A DNA stretch of 56,873 nt from the NCBI GenBank assembly GCA_934178345.1, contig CAKPQG010000016.1, forward strand, positions 1 to 56,873, given 5' to 3'. The position numbers were made by a program, and so were the translations under genes. Source of the DNA: an uncultured Dialister sp. (lineage in GTDB: Bacteria > Bacillota > Negativicutes > Veillonellales > Dialisteraceae). Each line of letters starts with the position of its first letter. Position 1 is the stretch's first letter. Below are positions 48,163 to 56,852 of this stretch, piece by piece. The notes beneath the pieces are model-generated. The model worked only from the letters and a program-made list of their open reading frames with translations, did not search any database and was not told the origin of the DNA.

Positions 48163-48244
48163 TTGCGTTCCTCTTTCCTCCGCCATTGCGGATGTGATTT
48201 GCATTCCATTGTATCATAAAAGATTCGCGGTGGGCAGGGCTTAG

Positions 48245-48530
48245 TGGTGAGGGATTGGTAACCAGGGATTTGGGTGAACCGGTGGGACGTGTCGTCCTTT
48301 GATTGTGGGTGAAAGCACTGCTCGAATAAGAAATGAATGTGGCGGCTTCGCGCACCGATTCAGCCTTCCCCTCAAGGGGAAGGTGCCCCGAAGGGGCGGA
48401 TAGGGTACCTGCGGTATGAAAGACGGCTGAACCAAACAGGAAATGCGTCTGCAAACATAGTGGCTCTCACATAAGCACCCGAGCGCCGCTAGCGCGGTTC
48501 CCCGTCCCGATGGAAAGGGAAAATCATTCA
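48245..48530 (+). repeat. Intergenic mosaic with F element
   Basis: 'gtggtgagggattggtaaccagggatt', B fragment ('ccctttgattgtgggtgaaagc'), 'cggcttcgcgcaccg', F element (about 48363-48530) starting 'ccttcccctcaaggggaagg' and ending 'ccccgtcccgatggaaaggg'. Confidence 0.82.
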
Positions 48531-48535
48531 CAGCC

Positions 48536-48572
48536 AAAAAGCGCGCTCCGAATCATCGGAAGCGCGCTTTTG
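48536..48572. terminator. Terminator near the PLP-lyase gene, bidirectional
   Basis: AAAGCGCGCTTCCGA / TCGGAGCGCGCTTT palindrome with T runs on both strands. It lies downstream of the PLP-dependent lyase gene. Confidence 0.88.
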
Positions 48573-48599
48573 TTATGTTATGAAAGATATATGGCGACT

Positions 48600-48681
48600 A
48601 CAGTCATCCCGTATCGTCCTAGTCCCTAGCTACTAATCCCTAGCTACTAGTCACCAGCTACTAGCCACCAGTCACCAGTCA
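48600..48681 (+). repeat. Degenerate A satellite at the 3' end of the PLP-lyase gene
   Basis: 'tagtccctagctactaatccctagctactagtcaccagctactagccaccagtcaccagtcacta'; the final unit overlaps the TAG stop codon of the neighbouring gene. Confidence 0.88.
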
Positions 48682-49914
48682 CTATTTTCCCAGAATCTTC
48701 TCTGCCGCGCCCATGACGGCGAGAACGGCATGTTCGAAGGTGAGAGCACCCTGGAAGTACATGATATACGGCGGACGGACAGGACCGTCAGCAGACATTT
48801 CGATCGTGGAGCCCTGTACGAAGGTGCCGGCTGCCATGAGGATGGGATCGACGTAGCCGGGCATCGGGCCTGGCACCGGGGTCGCATCGGAGTCGACAGG
48901 CGACCAGCTCTGGATGGCTTCGGCGAATCGGCACATGTTTTCTTCGCTGTTCAAAGCGACCGTCGTGATGAGGTCGGTGCGGAGATGCCCCGGCTCCGGC
49001 GTCACGGCAAAGCCGAGCTTCTGGAAGACGGCGGCGCAGAATTCCGCTGCCATCACAGCCTGACGGGTCATGTGCGGCGCAAGGAAGAGGCCTTCGAAGA
49101 AGGGACGATAGGAAGCTGCGTAGGAGCCCATCTCGTCCCCAAGGCCGGGGACAGTGAGCTGATGCGCGCAGCGTTCAACGAGGTCTTTTCTGCCGCAGAT
49201 GTAAGCACCGGTCGGTGCAAATCCGCCGCCGGCATTCTTGATAAGGGAGCCGGCGGTGATGTCTGCGCCGAGCTCGATCGGTTCTTCTTTGTTGGTAAAT
49301 TCACCGTAGCAGTTGTCCACGAAGCAGATCGTCTTCGGGTTCTTTGCTTTGACGACGTCGATGATCTTCCTGATGTCTTCTGGGAAGAGGGAGTTTCTGA
49401 GGCTGTAGCCGCGCGAACGCTGGATTTCTACGAGCTTGGTGTGTTCATCGACCATGGCGGCGATGCCTTCCAGGTCATAGGTGTCGCCTTTGAGCGGCAC
49501 TTCCTTGTAATGGACACCACGGGACTTCAGATTTCCAGGAGCGTTGCCGGAAATGCCGATGACGCTCTGCATGGTGTCATAGGGAGTGCCGACGGCGGAA
49601 AGCATGGTATCGCCCGGTTCGAGAAGGGCGAGAAGTACGGTGCCTAAGGCATGGGTGCCGGAGACGAACTGCGGACGGACGAGAGCCGCCTCGCATTTGA
49701 AAACGTCGCACCAGATCTCCTCGAGCTTGCCGCGGCCGGGGTCATCATAGCCATAACCGTAGGACGGTGCGAAATGATACGCCGAGAGGTGATGCTTGCG
49801 GAAAGCTTCGAGGACTTTCTGCGTGTTGTAGAGGGAAATTTCTTCCATCTCATGAAAAACAGGCGCACAAAGTTCGAGCGCCTCGTTTTTGATCTGTTTC
49901 AGTTTTTTATCCAT
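48682..49914 (-). CDS. PLP-dependent lyase of the YnbB / methionine gamma-lyase-like family
   Basis: Pyridoxal-phosphate enzyme of the Cys/Met-metabolism fold, known from hfq neighbourhoods in Bacillota and once annotated as aluminium-resistance protein. The true reaction is uncertain; beta- or gamma-elimination on a sulfur amino acid is likely. Family features: HFAPSYGYGYDDPGRGKLEEIW, VRPQFVSGTHAL, CFVDNCYGEFT (PLP-ring Asp) and the Schiff-base lysine in AGSLIKNAGGG. Length 410 aa. The ribosome-binding site is poor (GAGG about 14 nt upstream), so translation may depend on coupling to hfq, whose stop lies 9 nt before. Confidence 0.9.
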   Translation of the reverse strand: MDKKLKQIKNEALELCAPVFHEMEEISLYNTQKVLEAFRKHHLSAYHFAPSYGYGYDDPGRGKLEEIWCDVFKCEAALVRPQFVSGTHALGTVLLALLEPGDTMLSAVGTPYDTMQSVIGISGNAPGNLKSRGVHYKEVPLKGDTYDLEGIAAMVDEHTKLVEIQRSRGYSLRNSLFPEDIRKIIDVVKAKNPKTICFVDNCYGEFTNKEEPIELGADITAGSLIKNAGGGFAPTGAYICGRKDLVERCAHQLTVPGLGDEMGSYAASYRPFFEGLFLAPHMTRQAVMAAEFCAAVFQKLGFAVTPEPGHLRTDLITTVALNSEENMCRFAEAIQSWSPVDSDATPVPGPMPGYVDPILMAAGTFVQGSTIEMSADGPVRPPYIMYFQGALTFEHAVLAVMGAAEKILGK

Positions 49915-49923
49915 TGTTATTGT

Positions 49924-50124
49924 TCAAATCCTCTGAATTGTAGATATAGCATGCTTGTAAATCAGCTGAGAGCGGTTCTCGCTGACCAGAAGCACGGTAA
50001 AGCTGTCGAAGGACTTCACTTTGCCCTTGAGCTGGACACCATTCATCAGGAAGATGCTGACCGGCACGTTTTCCTTTCTTGCTTCATTCAAAAATGTGTC
50101 CTGCAGATTCATTTTACCTTCCAT
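49924..50124 (-). CDS. hfq: RNA chaperone Hfq
   Basis: Hexameric Sm-like protein that binds U-rich and A-rich RNA. Sm1 (NVPVSIFLMNGVQLKGKVKSFDSFTVLL) and Sm2 (LIYKHAISTI) motifs are complete, with NLQD at the N-terminus. The start MEGKMNLQD is preferred because AGAGGAG lies about 8 nt upstream; a longer frame of 11 codons has no site. An alternative start is Met5 of this frame. It has 66 residues and no C-terminal tail, as in other Bacillota. It overlaps the end of miaA by 11 bp, the classic miaA-hfq order. Confidence 0.95.
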   Translation of the reverse strand: MEGKMNLQDTFLNEARKENVPVSIFLMNGVQLKGKVKSFDSFTVLLVSENRSQLIYKHAISTIQRI

Positions 50125-51037
50125 CTTGTGATTCTCCTCTAACTTGTGAAATGACATAGGCTAAGATTTCCCTGTACCATATGTCTCCGTCTGATGGTGT
50201 TTTTTCCACCCAGTGAATATATGGCATTCGTCTGTACCAGGTCAGCTGCCTTTTTGCAAAGTGACGGGTATTCTTCTGGATCAGTTCCTCAGCTTCTTCC
50301 AGTGTGCGCTCGCCGCGTACCACGGGGATCATCTCGCGATAGCCGATGCCCTTCATGGCCTGGCAAGCTTCCAGAACGCCCGTTTCCAAAAGTGACCTGA
50401 CTTCCTCTAAGAGTCCTGCTTCCATCATCTGGTGGACCCGCTTATTTATTTTATCATATAATATCGCCCTGTCCATAGCAATTCCCAAAACCGGACCGTC
50501 ATAGACGAGCGTGTGCGCTTTGCCCGCTTCTTTCGCCTCACTCCCAGAAGAGAGAAGCTCGAGCTTTCTCACCATGCGCTGCGGGTCGGGCGGCACGTCT
50601 GCGCCCCGCTTTTGGAGCTCTTCGATGAGCGCTTCCTTCCCCTGCTCGGCGAGGAGGCGCTCCCAGCGGCTCCTTCCCCCGACCTTGGGAAGAAATTCGT
50701 AGCCTTCCAGAAGCGACTGGATATAGAGCCCTGTCCCGCCGACGACGATCGGGATGCGGCCCTTCTCATTTTCTTCATGGATGATGGCCTTCGCTTTTTC
50801 CTGAAAATCCGCGGCCGAGTAGCTTTCTGTCGGCTCCATGCAGTCCACGAGGAAATGGGGCACACCCTCTGCCTCTTCTTTCGTCACCTTCGCTGTCCCG
50901 ATATCCATGCGGCGGTACACCTGAAAGGCATCTCCGGAAATCACGACCGAGCCCAGCGCTTTCGCGAGGTACACGCCGAGCGCCGTCTTCCCTGAGGCCG
51001 TCGGGCCAAGGATGGTGATGAGTTTTTCTTTGGGCAT
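50114..51037 (-). CDS. miaA: tRNA dimethylallyltransferase
   Basis: Adds a dimethylallyl group to A37 of tRNAs that read UNN codons. Motifs: P-loop GPTASGKTALG (residues 11-21), SGDAFQVYRRMDIGTAK (the D..Q.YR.(L/M).IGTAK substrate site), VVGGTGLYIQSLL, and the C-terminal MKGIGYREM and FAKRQLTWYRRM. Length 307 aa is normal. GAAAGGAG precedes the ATG. First gene of miaA-hfq-PLP lyase. Confidence 0.97.
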   Translation of the reverse strand: MPKEKLITILGPTASGKTALGVYLAKALGSVVISGDAFQVYRRMDIGTAKVTKEEAEGVPHFLVDCMEPTESYSAADFQEKAKAIIHEENEKGRIPIVVGGTGLYIQSLLEGYEFLPKVGGRSRWERLLAEQGKEALIEELQKRGADVPPDPQRMVRKLELLSSGSEAKEAGKAHTLVYDGPVLGIAMDRAILYDKINKRVHQMMEAGLLEEVRSLLETGVLEACQAMKGIGYREMIPVVRGERTLEEAEELIQKNTRHFAKRQLTWYRRMPYIHWVEKTPSDGDIWYREILAYVISQVRGESQDGR

Positions 51038-51059
51038 GGTGGAGCTCCTTTCGGGGAAA

Positions 51060-51589
51060 ATAGCAACTAGGAATTGGTGACTGGTGACTAGGGTTAGCCC
51101 TGGGGCGTACCGTCCCTTGATTGCGGGTGAAAGCTTTGCTCGCCAGTTAGAAATTAGGAGTTAGGAGTTAGGAGTGCTGGTGCGGCGCATAAAAATATAG
51201 AAGCGCCGCAGAAATTGAGGCTCCCGCAAAGCCACTTCCTCTCGGAAACGGGCCGCCCGAAGGGCGGCGGATAGGGAGACAAATGCGTAGACAGAAAGAC
51301 AGCATAGATGGGACTGACTACGGCAAGAGAAAACAATTTCCCTTATCTGCTCACAGCACATGCCTGATGCAGACCGCCATCTTACATACGTAGTCTGTCT
51401 CCGTTCATACAGAGAGCTGCCAGCTCACCCGTCTCCCTATCCCCCCTGCCCCTTTCCGATGGAAAGGGGCTACGATAAAGCAGACTTTCTCACACAGCTT
51501 TCATTCCACGACCTGCGGGCATCGCCCATATCATTTGCGGCAAAGCCGCCACCTTCATTCCTCATTCCTAATTCCTAATTCCTCATTCC
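51060..51589 (+). repeat. Composite repeat with F-type element, between the RsmJ-like gene and miaA
   Basis: 'ggaattggtgactggtgactagggttagccc' (A and B), 'ttagaaattaggagttagg', hairpin GCGGCGC (51182-51188) / GCGCCGC (51203-51209). A longer F-like element (about 51235-51475) has inverted ends GCGGATAGGGAGAC / GTCTCCCTATCC. 'attcctaattcctaattcctcattcctc' follows and supplies the stop codon of the methyltransferase gene. Confidence 0.88.
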
Positions 51590-52369
51590 TCATTTATGAA
51601 TCACCCCATACGCGGTCGACTGCCCTCTTTTCATGAAGACGTTCGTGAAGATCGGATTTCTAAAAATGCCGGCGAAGGGGCGTTCTTTCACGATGACTTT
51701 CACCCGGGAAACGCGGAGAGCTTCTCGTAAGATCTCCTCCGTCAGGCTGTCATACGCTGCTACCGCGCGGAAGCCTTCCATATCATTTTCTCTACGCTTC
51801 ACAGGATGGCGAAACATGGGGTCGAAATAGATGACATCGTAGGTGTCATCCCTGCAGCCTGCCAGATACTCTCTATAGTCGGCATGGATCAGGTGGATCC
51901 GCCGGACGGCATCAGTGAGACTCTTGTCTTTATCCTCATAGCCTGCGATGCCGGCGCGCCCCACCTCATAGAGGATGGGGCTTTTCTCGAGCGCGGTCAC
52001 ACGCCCGCGGCCCGTCAAAAACCATGACATCGTACTCGAGTCCCCTGCCTGCCCGAAGGTGCAGTCTAGTACATCACAGGATCCATCCGCAGGAAGGAGC
52101 GCGCAGAGGCGGTCAGGATTTCCTTTTCGCAGCTGCGTGGTCCTCAGCACCGCCGTCCCCATATGGAAGCGGTACTCCTCGCCGTCAGACCAGTAAAGCG
52201 GGAGCTGTTTTCCGTAAATGAGGAAGCCGGAAAGCCCCGTCTCCTCCGTCATCTCTTCCAGCGTATCGCCGCGCGGGATGTAGGGAAATCCCAGCGCCTC
52301 TCCGCGCTGCTTCGCCTCTTTGACGATGGAGGAGTCCGCATGGCGGATGGTCGTGACGCCCGTCCTCAT
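51590..52369 (-). CDS. Class I SAM-dependent methyltransferase, RsmJ-like (DUF548)
   Basis: Probable rRNA or related guanine-N2 methyltransferase. The SAM-binding segment VLDCTFGQAGDSS and catalytic-type YFDPMFRHPVKRR are the signatures of RsmJ, which modifies 16S rRNA G1516 in Escherichia coli. The N-terminal 70 residues diverge, so the exact target is uncertain. Length 259 aa. Its ATG overlaps the mutL stop by 4 bp (ATGA), so it belongs to mutS-mutL. The TGA stop comes from 'aatgaggaatgagg', a 10-mer repeat of module C. Confidence 0.85.
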   Translation of the reverse strand: MRTGVTTIRHADSSIVKEAKQRGEALGFPYIPRGDTLEEMTEETGLSGFLIYGKQLPLYWSDGEEYRFHMGTAVLRTTQLRKGNPDRLCALLPADGSCDVLDCTFGQAGDSSTMSWFLTGRGRVTALEKSPILYEVGRAGIAGYEDKDKSLTDAVRRIHLIHADYREYLAGCRDDTYDVIYFDPMFRHPVKRRENDMEGFRAVAAYDSLTEEILREALRVSRVKVIVKERPFAGIFRNPIFTNVFMKRGQSTAYGVIHK

Positions 52370-54294
52370 GGGCGTTTGAAGAGCCTGCCCAGCTCTTCAG
52401 GGGTGAATTTCACGATGGTCGGGCGGCCATGCGGGCAGACGAAGGGGCGGCTCGTGTGGAAGAGATCGACGATGAGCTCTTTCATCTGTCGGATATTCAA
52501 GGGATCCCCGCGCTTGATCGCGCCGCGGCAGGCGGCATACGCCATCATGCGATGACGCATCGTTTCAGGCGATGGCACGTCCTTCTCGTGGAAAGCGCGC
52601 GTGATGTCTTTCATCACACGGTCCATGTCCGCCTCCGAGAGATCCTCCGGACTTCCCGTGATGCGGATGACGTCCGGGCCTGCCTGCTCGAAGGTGATGC
52701 CAAGACGCGCCAGATCTCCCTCATGCTCTTCCAAGAGCGTGAGATCCTCGGGGTCGGCATGGAGAAGGTAGGGCACCAGAATCTCCTGCACCGGGATGCC
52801 CTCCGCACGCGCCGCCAGACGGTCATAGCGGACGCGCTCATGCGCCGCGTGCTGATCGATGATGAAAAGATCCATCCCCCGCTGGCAGAGAATGAAGCAC
52901 TTGGCGACCTGTCCTAAGGGGATGATCGGCTCTTCCGCTTTCGGCGCGTCAAAGAGCACCTCGGGCGTGAGTGTTTCTTTTTCTTCAGACTGCCTTCCAG
53001 GGAAGACGGACTCTTTCGAGAAAAGCTTCTCTTTGGAAATCGAAGGCGTAAAGGGGATTTCCCGCCTTTCTCCTGCCGGCTTTCCCTGCGGATGCCAGAC
53101 AGGCATCGGGCGCCGTTCTTCTGCTGCATAGGCTGCGCTCGGCTCTCCCCAGCGCGCGGGATCCTTTTCTTTTTCGGTGAGTCCGATGTCAGGCCCCACG
53201 GAGCGCGCTTCTTCGACCTTGACAGACGTCAGGTCGAAGTCTCCTTCCTTGGCTACCTGATGCCCCGGGTCTTTGATCATTTCGCGTGCGATCTCGTCCG
53301 GCGTATCCTTCGTCGTCAGCGACTGCAGGACACTGTGATAGACGAGACGGAAGATGCTTTGCTCATCCGAGAATTTGATCTCCCGCTTCTGCGGATGCAC
53401 ATTCACATCGATCGACTCGGGAGCGACGGTGAAGGCGAGGACGAGGATCGGGTATCCATTCTTGGGGAGCAGCGAGTGGTAGGCATTGTCGACGGCTTTC
53501 GACACCGCGCTGCTCTCGACGACGCGGCGGTTGATGATGAGCGTCTGGTACTGGCGGCTGCTCTTCAAAAGCGATGGCTTGGAAATGAGCCCCGAAAGGA
53601 TGCCCCTTTCGTTTTCGCCGGAGACTTCGAGCATTTCGCCAGCCGTCTTCGTGCCGTAGAGTGCGGACACGACATCGAGGAGACGGCCGTTTCCCGGTGT
53701 CTCGATGACGGTGCGTCCATTATTGATGAGGCGGAAGGAAATATCCGGATTCGCGAGCGCCAGCTTCCCCATCATCGTATTGATGCGGCTGGCCTCGGTA
53801 CGTTCGGATTTCAGAAATTTCTTCCGAGCCGGCACATTATAGAAGAGATCGCGCACTTCGATCGTCGTGCCTGCCGGCGCGCCGATCGGTTTCACTTCGC
53901 TGACTGTCCCGCCTTCGACTTCGACGATCGTGCCCTCCACGTCTTCCATGCGCCGGGTCGTGATGGCCGTGCGGGAGACAGAGGAAATGCTTGCCAGCGC
54001 CTCTCCGCGAAAGCCCAGCGAGGCGATGTGATAGATGTTATCCACCGTAGAAATCTTGCTCGTCGCATGACGCACGATGGAGAGCTTCGCATCCTCCACC
54101 GACATGCCGCTGCCATTGTCCGTGACACGGATATAGGTGAGCCCGCCATCCGCGATCTCCACCTCTATATCGCTCGCACCGGCATCCACGGCATTTTCTA
54201 CCATTTCCTTGACTGCGTTCACCGGACGCTCGACCACTTCACCGGCCGCGATCTGGTTCGCCGTCACTTCATCCAGTACATGAATCAAAGCCAT
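52366..54294 (-). CDS. mutL: DNA mismatch repair protein MutL
   Basis: Links MutS recognition to strand cleavage. The N-terminal GHKL ATPase has ENAVDAGAS, DNGSGM, and GFRGEALASI, followed by the S5-like transducer (NVHPQKREIKF). A variable linker (about 330-450) leads to the C-terminal endonuclease/dimerisation domain with DQHAAHERVRYD, ACRGAIKRGD and CPHGRPT. The usual metal motif is DQHA(X)2E(X)4E; here the last position is Asp instead of Glu, which may still bind metal. Length 642 aa. ATG overlaps the mutS stop (TGATG). Confidence 0.97.
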   Translation of the reverse strand: MALIHVLDEVTANQIAAGEVVERPVNAVKEMVENAVDAGASDIEVEIADGGLTYIRVTDNGSGMSVEDAKLSIVRHATSKISTVDNIYHIASLGFRGEALASISSVSRTAITTRRMEDVEGTIVEVEGGTVSEVKPIGAPAGTTIEVRDLFYNVPARKKFLKSERTEASRINTMMGKLALANPDISFRLINNGRTVIETPGNGRLLDVVSALYGTKTAGEMLEVSGENERGILSGLISKPSLLKSSRQYQTLIINRRVVESSAVSKAVDNAYHSLLPKNGYPILVLAFTVAPESIDVNVHPQKREIKFSDEQSIFRLVYHSVLQSLTTKDTPDEIAREMIKDPGHQVAKEGDFDLTSVKVEEARSVGPDIGLTEKEKDPARWGEPSAAYAAEERRPMPVWHPQGKPAGERREIPFTPSISKEKLFSKESVFPGRQSEEKETLTPEVLFDAPKAEEPIIPLGQVAKCFILCQRGMDLFIIDQHAAHERVRYDRLAARAEGIPVQEILVPYLLHADPEDLTLLEEHEGDLARLGITFEQAGPDVIRITGSPEDLSEADMDRVMKDITRAFHEKDVPSPETMRHRMMAYAACRGAIKRGDPLNIRQMKELIVDLFHTSRPFVCPHGRPTIVKFTPEELGRLFKRP

Positions 54295-56852
54295 CAGCGT
54301 CCCTCCTTCGCTTCGCGGCTCAAACGGAATAAGATTTCCATCGCTTCGATCGGTGTCTTGCTCATGACGTCGAGATTCGCCAGCTCGTCAATGATGGGCG
54401 AGCTGAAAAGATCCATCGCGCCAGCTCCCGCCTCCGGCCTCTTCGGAGCAGGACGGCTCTTCCCATCCTCATTCTCCAGTCCCAGAAGGATCTCGTCGGC
54501 TCTGGCAAGCAGCGACTCAGGAAGTCCCGCGAGACGCGCGACGTGGATGCCATAGCTTCGATCCGCCGAGCCCGGCACGATACGGCGCAGGAAGGTGATA
54601 TCCTTCCCCCGTTCCTTGACGGACACCGTGTAATTTTTGATCCGCGGGCTCGTCTCTGCCATATCGGAAAGCTCATGGTAGTGCGTCGCAAAGAGCGTAT
54701 AGCCGTGGATCTTCTGGTCGATGTACTCTACGACCGCCTTCGCGATGCTCATACCGTCATAGGTACTCGTGCCGCGTCCGATTTCATCCAGAATAATAAG
54801 ACTGTTCTTCGTCGCATGCCTAAGGATGTAGGATACCTCCTGCATTTCCACCATGAAGGTACTCTGCCCCGTAGAAATGTCATCCGTCGCGCCCACGCGC
54901 GTGAAAATACGGTCGACCGGCGCGAAGACCGCGCTCCTTGCGGGAATGAAAGAGCCCACCTGCGCCATGATGGTGAGGACAGCGACCTGACGCATGTAGG
55001 TCGACTTGCCGGCCATATTCGGCCCCGTGATGACCAGGATTTCCTGATTTCTATGATTCAGCTCCGTATCATTCGGGACGAACATGTCTCTCTGCAAGGC
55101 ATGCTCGACCATCGGATGACGGCCGTCTTTGATGGAAATATACCCATCCTTCGGGCTGATGATCGACGGACGGATGTAGCGGTCCTTGATCGCTGCCCGC
55201 GCAAGGCTGGCGAGACAGTCCACCGCCGCGAGCGCGCGCGCCGTCTTCTGCATATCAGGGATTTCCGGGCGGATTTCTGCCTTCACCGCCTGATAAATCT
55301 TGAGTTCCAGCTGCTCAGTCTTTTCTTTGGCAGACAGCGCCTTCGTCTCGAATTCCTTCAATTCCGGCGTGATATAGCGCTCCGCATTCACCAGCGTCTG
55401 TTTTCTCACATAGTACGCAGGGACAGGGACTTTATTCGCATTGGAAATCTCAAAATAGTAACCGAACACATTATTGAAGCCGATCTTGAGCTTGATGCCC
55501 GTCTTTTCCTTTTCCTTCTCTTCCAAGTCCTGGATGTACTTCTGGCTGTTTTCCGACAGCGAACGCACTTCATCCAGCTCAGCGGAGAAGCCTTCCCGGA
55601 TGTACTTGCCGTCCTTGATATTGCCCGTCCCATTCTCATTCATCGCGCGGTCCAAAAGGTCAAAGACAGGGCCATGCGGCGAGAGCTGGCTGTTCAGCTT
55701 CTTCAAAAGCACCGAGCCTGCGCCGGAGAGGAGCTGCTTCACCTGCGGCACCACGCAAAGCGTCGCTTTCAGAGAGAGCAGGTCCTTGGGCGAAGTCGAA
55801 TTCGCCTCGATGCGGGAAAGAATACGCTCAAAGTCAAAGACGCCGGAAAGCATCTCTTCCAGACGCGAAAGCTCCGTCATATGCTGCGTCAGCTCCTCGA
55901 TCGCCGACTGGCGCAGCATGATGCGGTTCACATCCGTCAGCGGCCGCTCCAGAGAGCGCTTCAAGAGGCGCGCCCCCATCGCTGTATGCGTATAGTCGAG
56001 AAGCTCGAGGAGCGTACCGCGCCGCCCGCCGTCACGCATATTCCGCGTGATTTCCAGATTTCTAAGGCACTCTTCGGTGAGCGTCAGCGTATGATCCTCA
56101 CGGATCGGCCGCGGATCATGGAAATCCGCCGCCTCCGAGCGCATGACCTCTTTGAGATATCCGGAAAGAAGGGCGAAAGCCTTCTGCACATGGCGATTTT
56201 CTATGGGCGCTGCCGCCGCTGGGATCTCGCCCTCTTCCCCGTCATCTCTTCGCGTCAGGAGACAGGCCCCGAGGCGCGCCGCAGCGAAGCGGGAGAGCTT
56301 TTCGTAGAAATCATCTGACACGAGACACACCGCTTCCGCGGGATTGTATACCGACAGAAGGTCAAAGAAGGCATCCTGCTCCTTTTTCTTATCCCAAGTG
56401 CCCCACCAGCACTCCCCCGTCGAGACATCGGCGAGCACCGCGGCGATCTCCTTGTCCGCCTCTAAGAGGTAAATGAGATAATTGTTCGACTTATCTGCGA
56501 TGGAATTTTCAAAAAGAATCGTCCCCGGCGTGATGACACGGATGACATCGCGCTTGACCAGCCCCTTCGCCTTCTTCGGGTCTTCCAGCTGCTCGCAGAT
56601 CGCCACCTTGTACCCCTTCTGGATCAGTCGATAAATATAAAGCTCTGCCGCATGGAAAGGCACCCCGCACATCGGTACGCGGCCATCCTGCCCTGCCGAC
56701 TTCCCCGTCAGCGTCAGCTCCAGCTCATGCGACGCCGTCAGCGCATCGTCATAGAAAAGCTCATAGAAATCGCCCAGACGGTAAAAAAGCAGACAGTCCT
56801 GGTATTTCTCTTTGACTTCCTTATACTGTGCCATCAAGGGCGTTTTGGCCAT
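54294..56852 (-). CDS. mutS: DNA mismatch repair protein MutS
   Basis: Recognises mismatches and small loops. Domain order is typical: mismatch-binding domain (LLFYRLGDFYELFYDDA; the F-x-E wedge in this region), connector, lever/clamp, and the C-terminal ABC-type ATPase with Walker A GPNMAGKSTYM, signature STFMVEM and Walker B LIILDEIGRGTS, ending LPESLLARADEIL and a short tail. Length 852 aa. GGAG lies about 10 nt before the ATG. It is the first gene of mutS-mutL-rsmJ-like; the region upstream of 56852 is outside what can be judged. Confidence 0.98.
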   Translation of the reverse strand: MAKTPLMAQYKEVKEKYQDCLLFYRLGDFYELFYDDALTASHELELTLTGKSAGQDGRVPMCGVPFHAAELYIYRLIQKGYKVAICEQLEDPKKAKGLVKRDVIRVITPGTILFENSIADKSNNYLIYLLEADKEIAAVLADVSTGECWWGTWDKKKEQDAFFDLLSVYNPAEAVCLVSDDFYEKLSRFAAARLGACLLTRRDDGEEGEIPAAAAPIENRHVQKAFALLSGYLKEVMRSEAADFHDPRPIREDHTLTLTEECLRNLEITRNMRDGGRRGTLLELLDYTHTAMGARLLKRSLERPLTDVNRIMLRQSAIEELTQHMTELSRLEEMLSGVFDFERILSRIEANSTSPKDLLSLKATLCVVPQVKQLLSGAGSVLLKKLNSQLSPHGPVFDLLDRAMNENGTGNIKDGKYIREGFSAELDEVRSLSENSQKYIQDLEEKEKEKTGIKLKIGFNNVFGYYFEISNANKVPVPAYYVRKQTLVNAERYITPELKEFETKALSAKEKTEQLELKIYQAVKAEIRPEIPDMQKTARALAAVDCLASLARAAIKDRYIRPSIISPKDGYISIKDGRHPMVEHALQRDMFVPNDTELNHRNQEILVITGPNMAGKSTYMRQVAVLTIMAQVGSFIPARSAVFAPVDRIFTRVGATDDISTGQSTFMVEMQEVSYILRHATKNSLIILDEIGRGTSTYDGMSIAKAVVEYIDQKIHGYTLFATHYHELSDMAETSPRIKNYTVSVKERGKDITFLRRIVPGSADRSYGIHVARLAGLPESLLARADEILLGLENEDGKSRPAPKRPEAGAGAMDLFSSPIIDELANLDVMSKTPIEAMEILFRLSREAKEGR

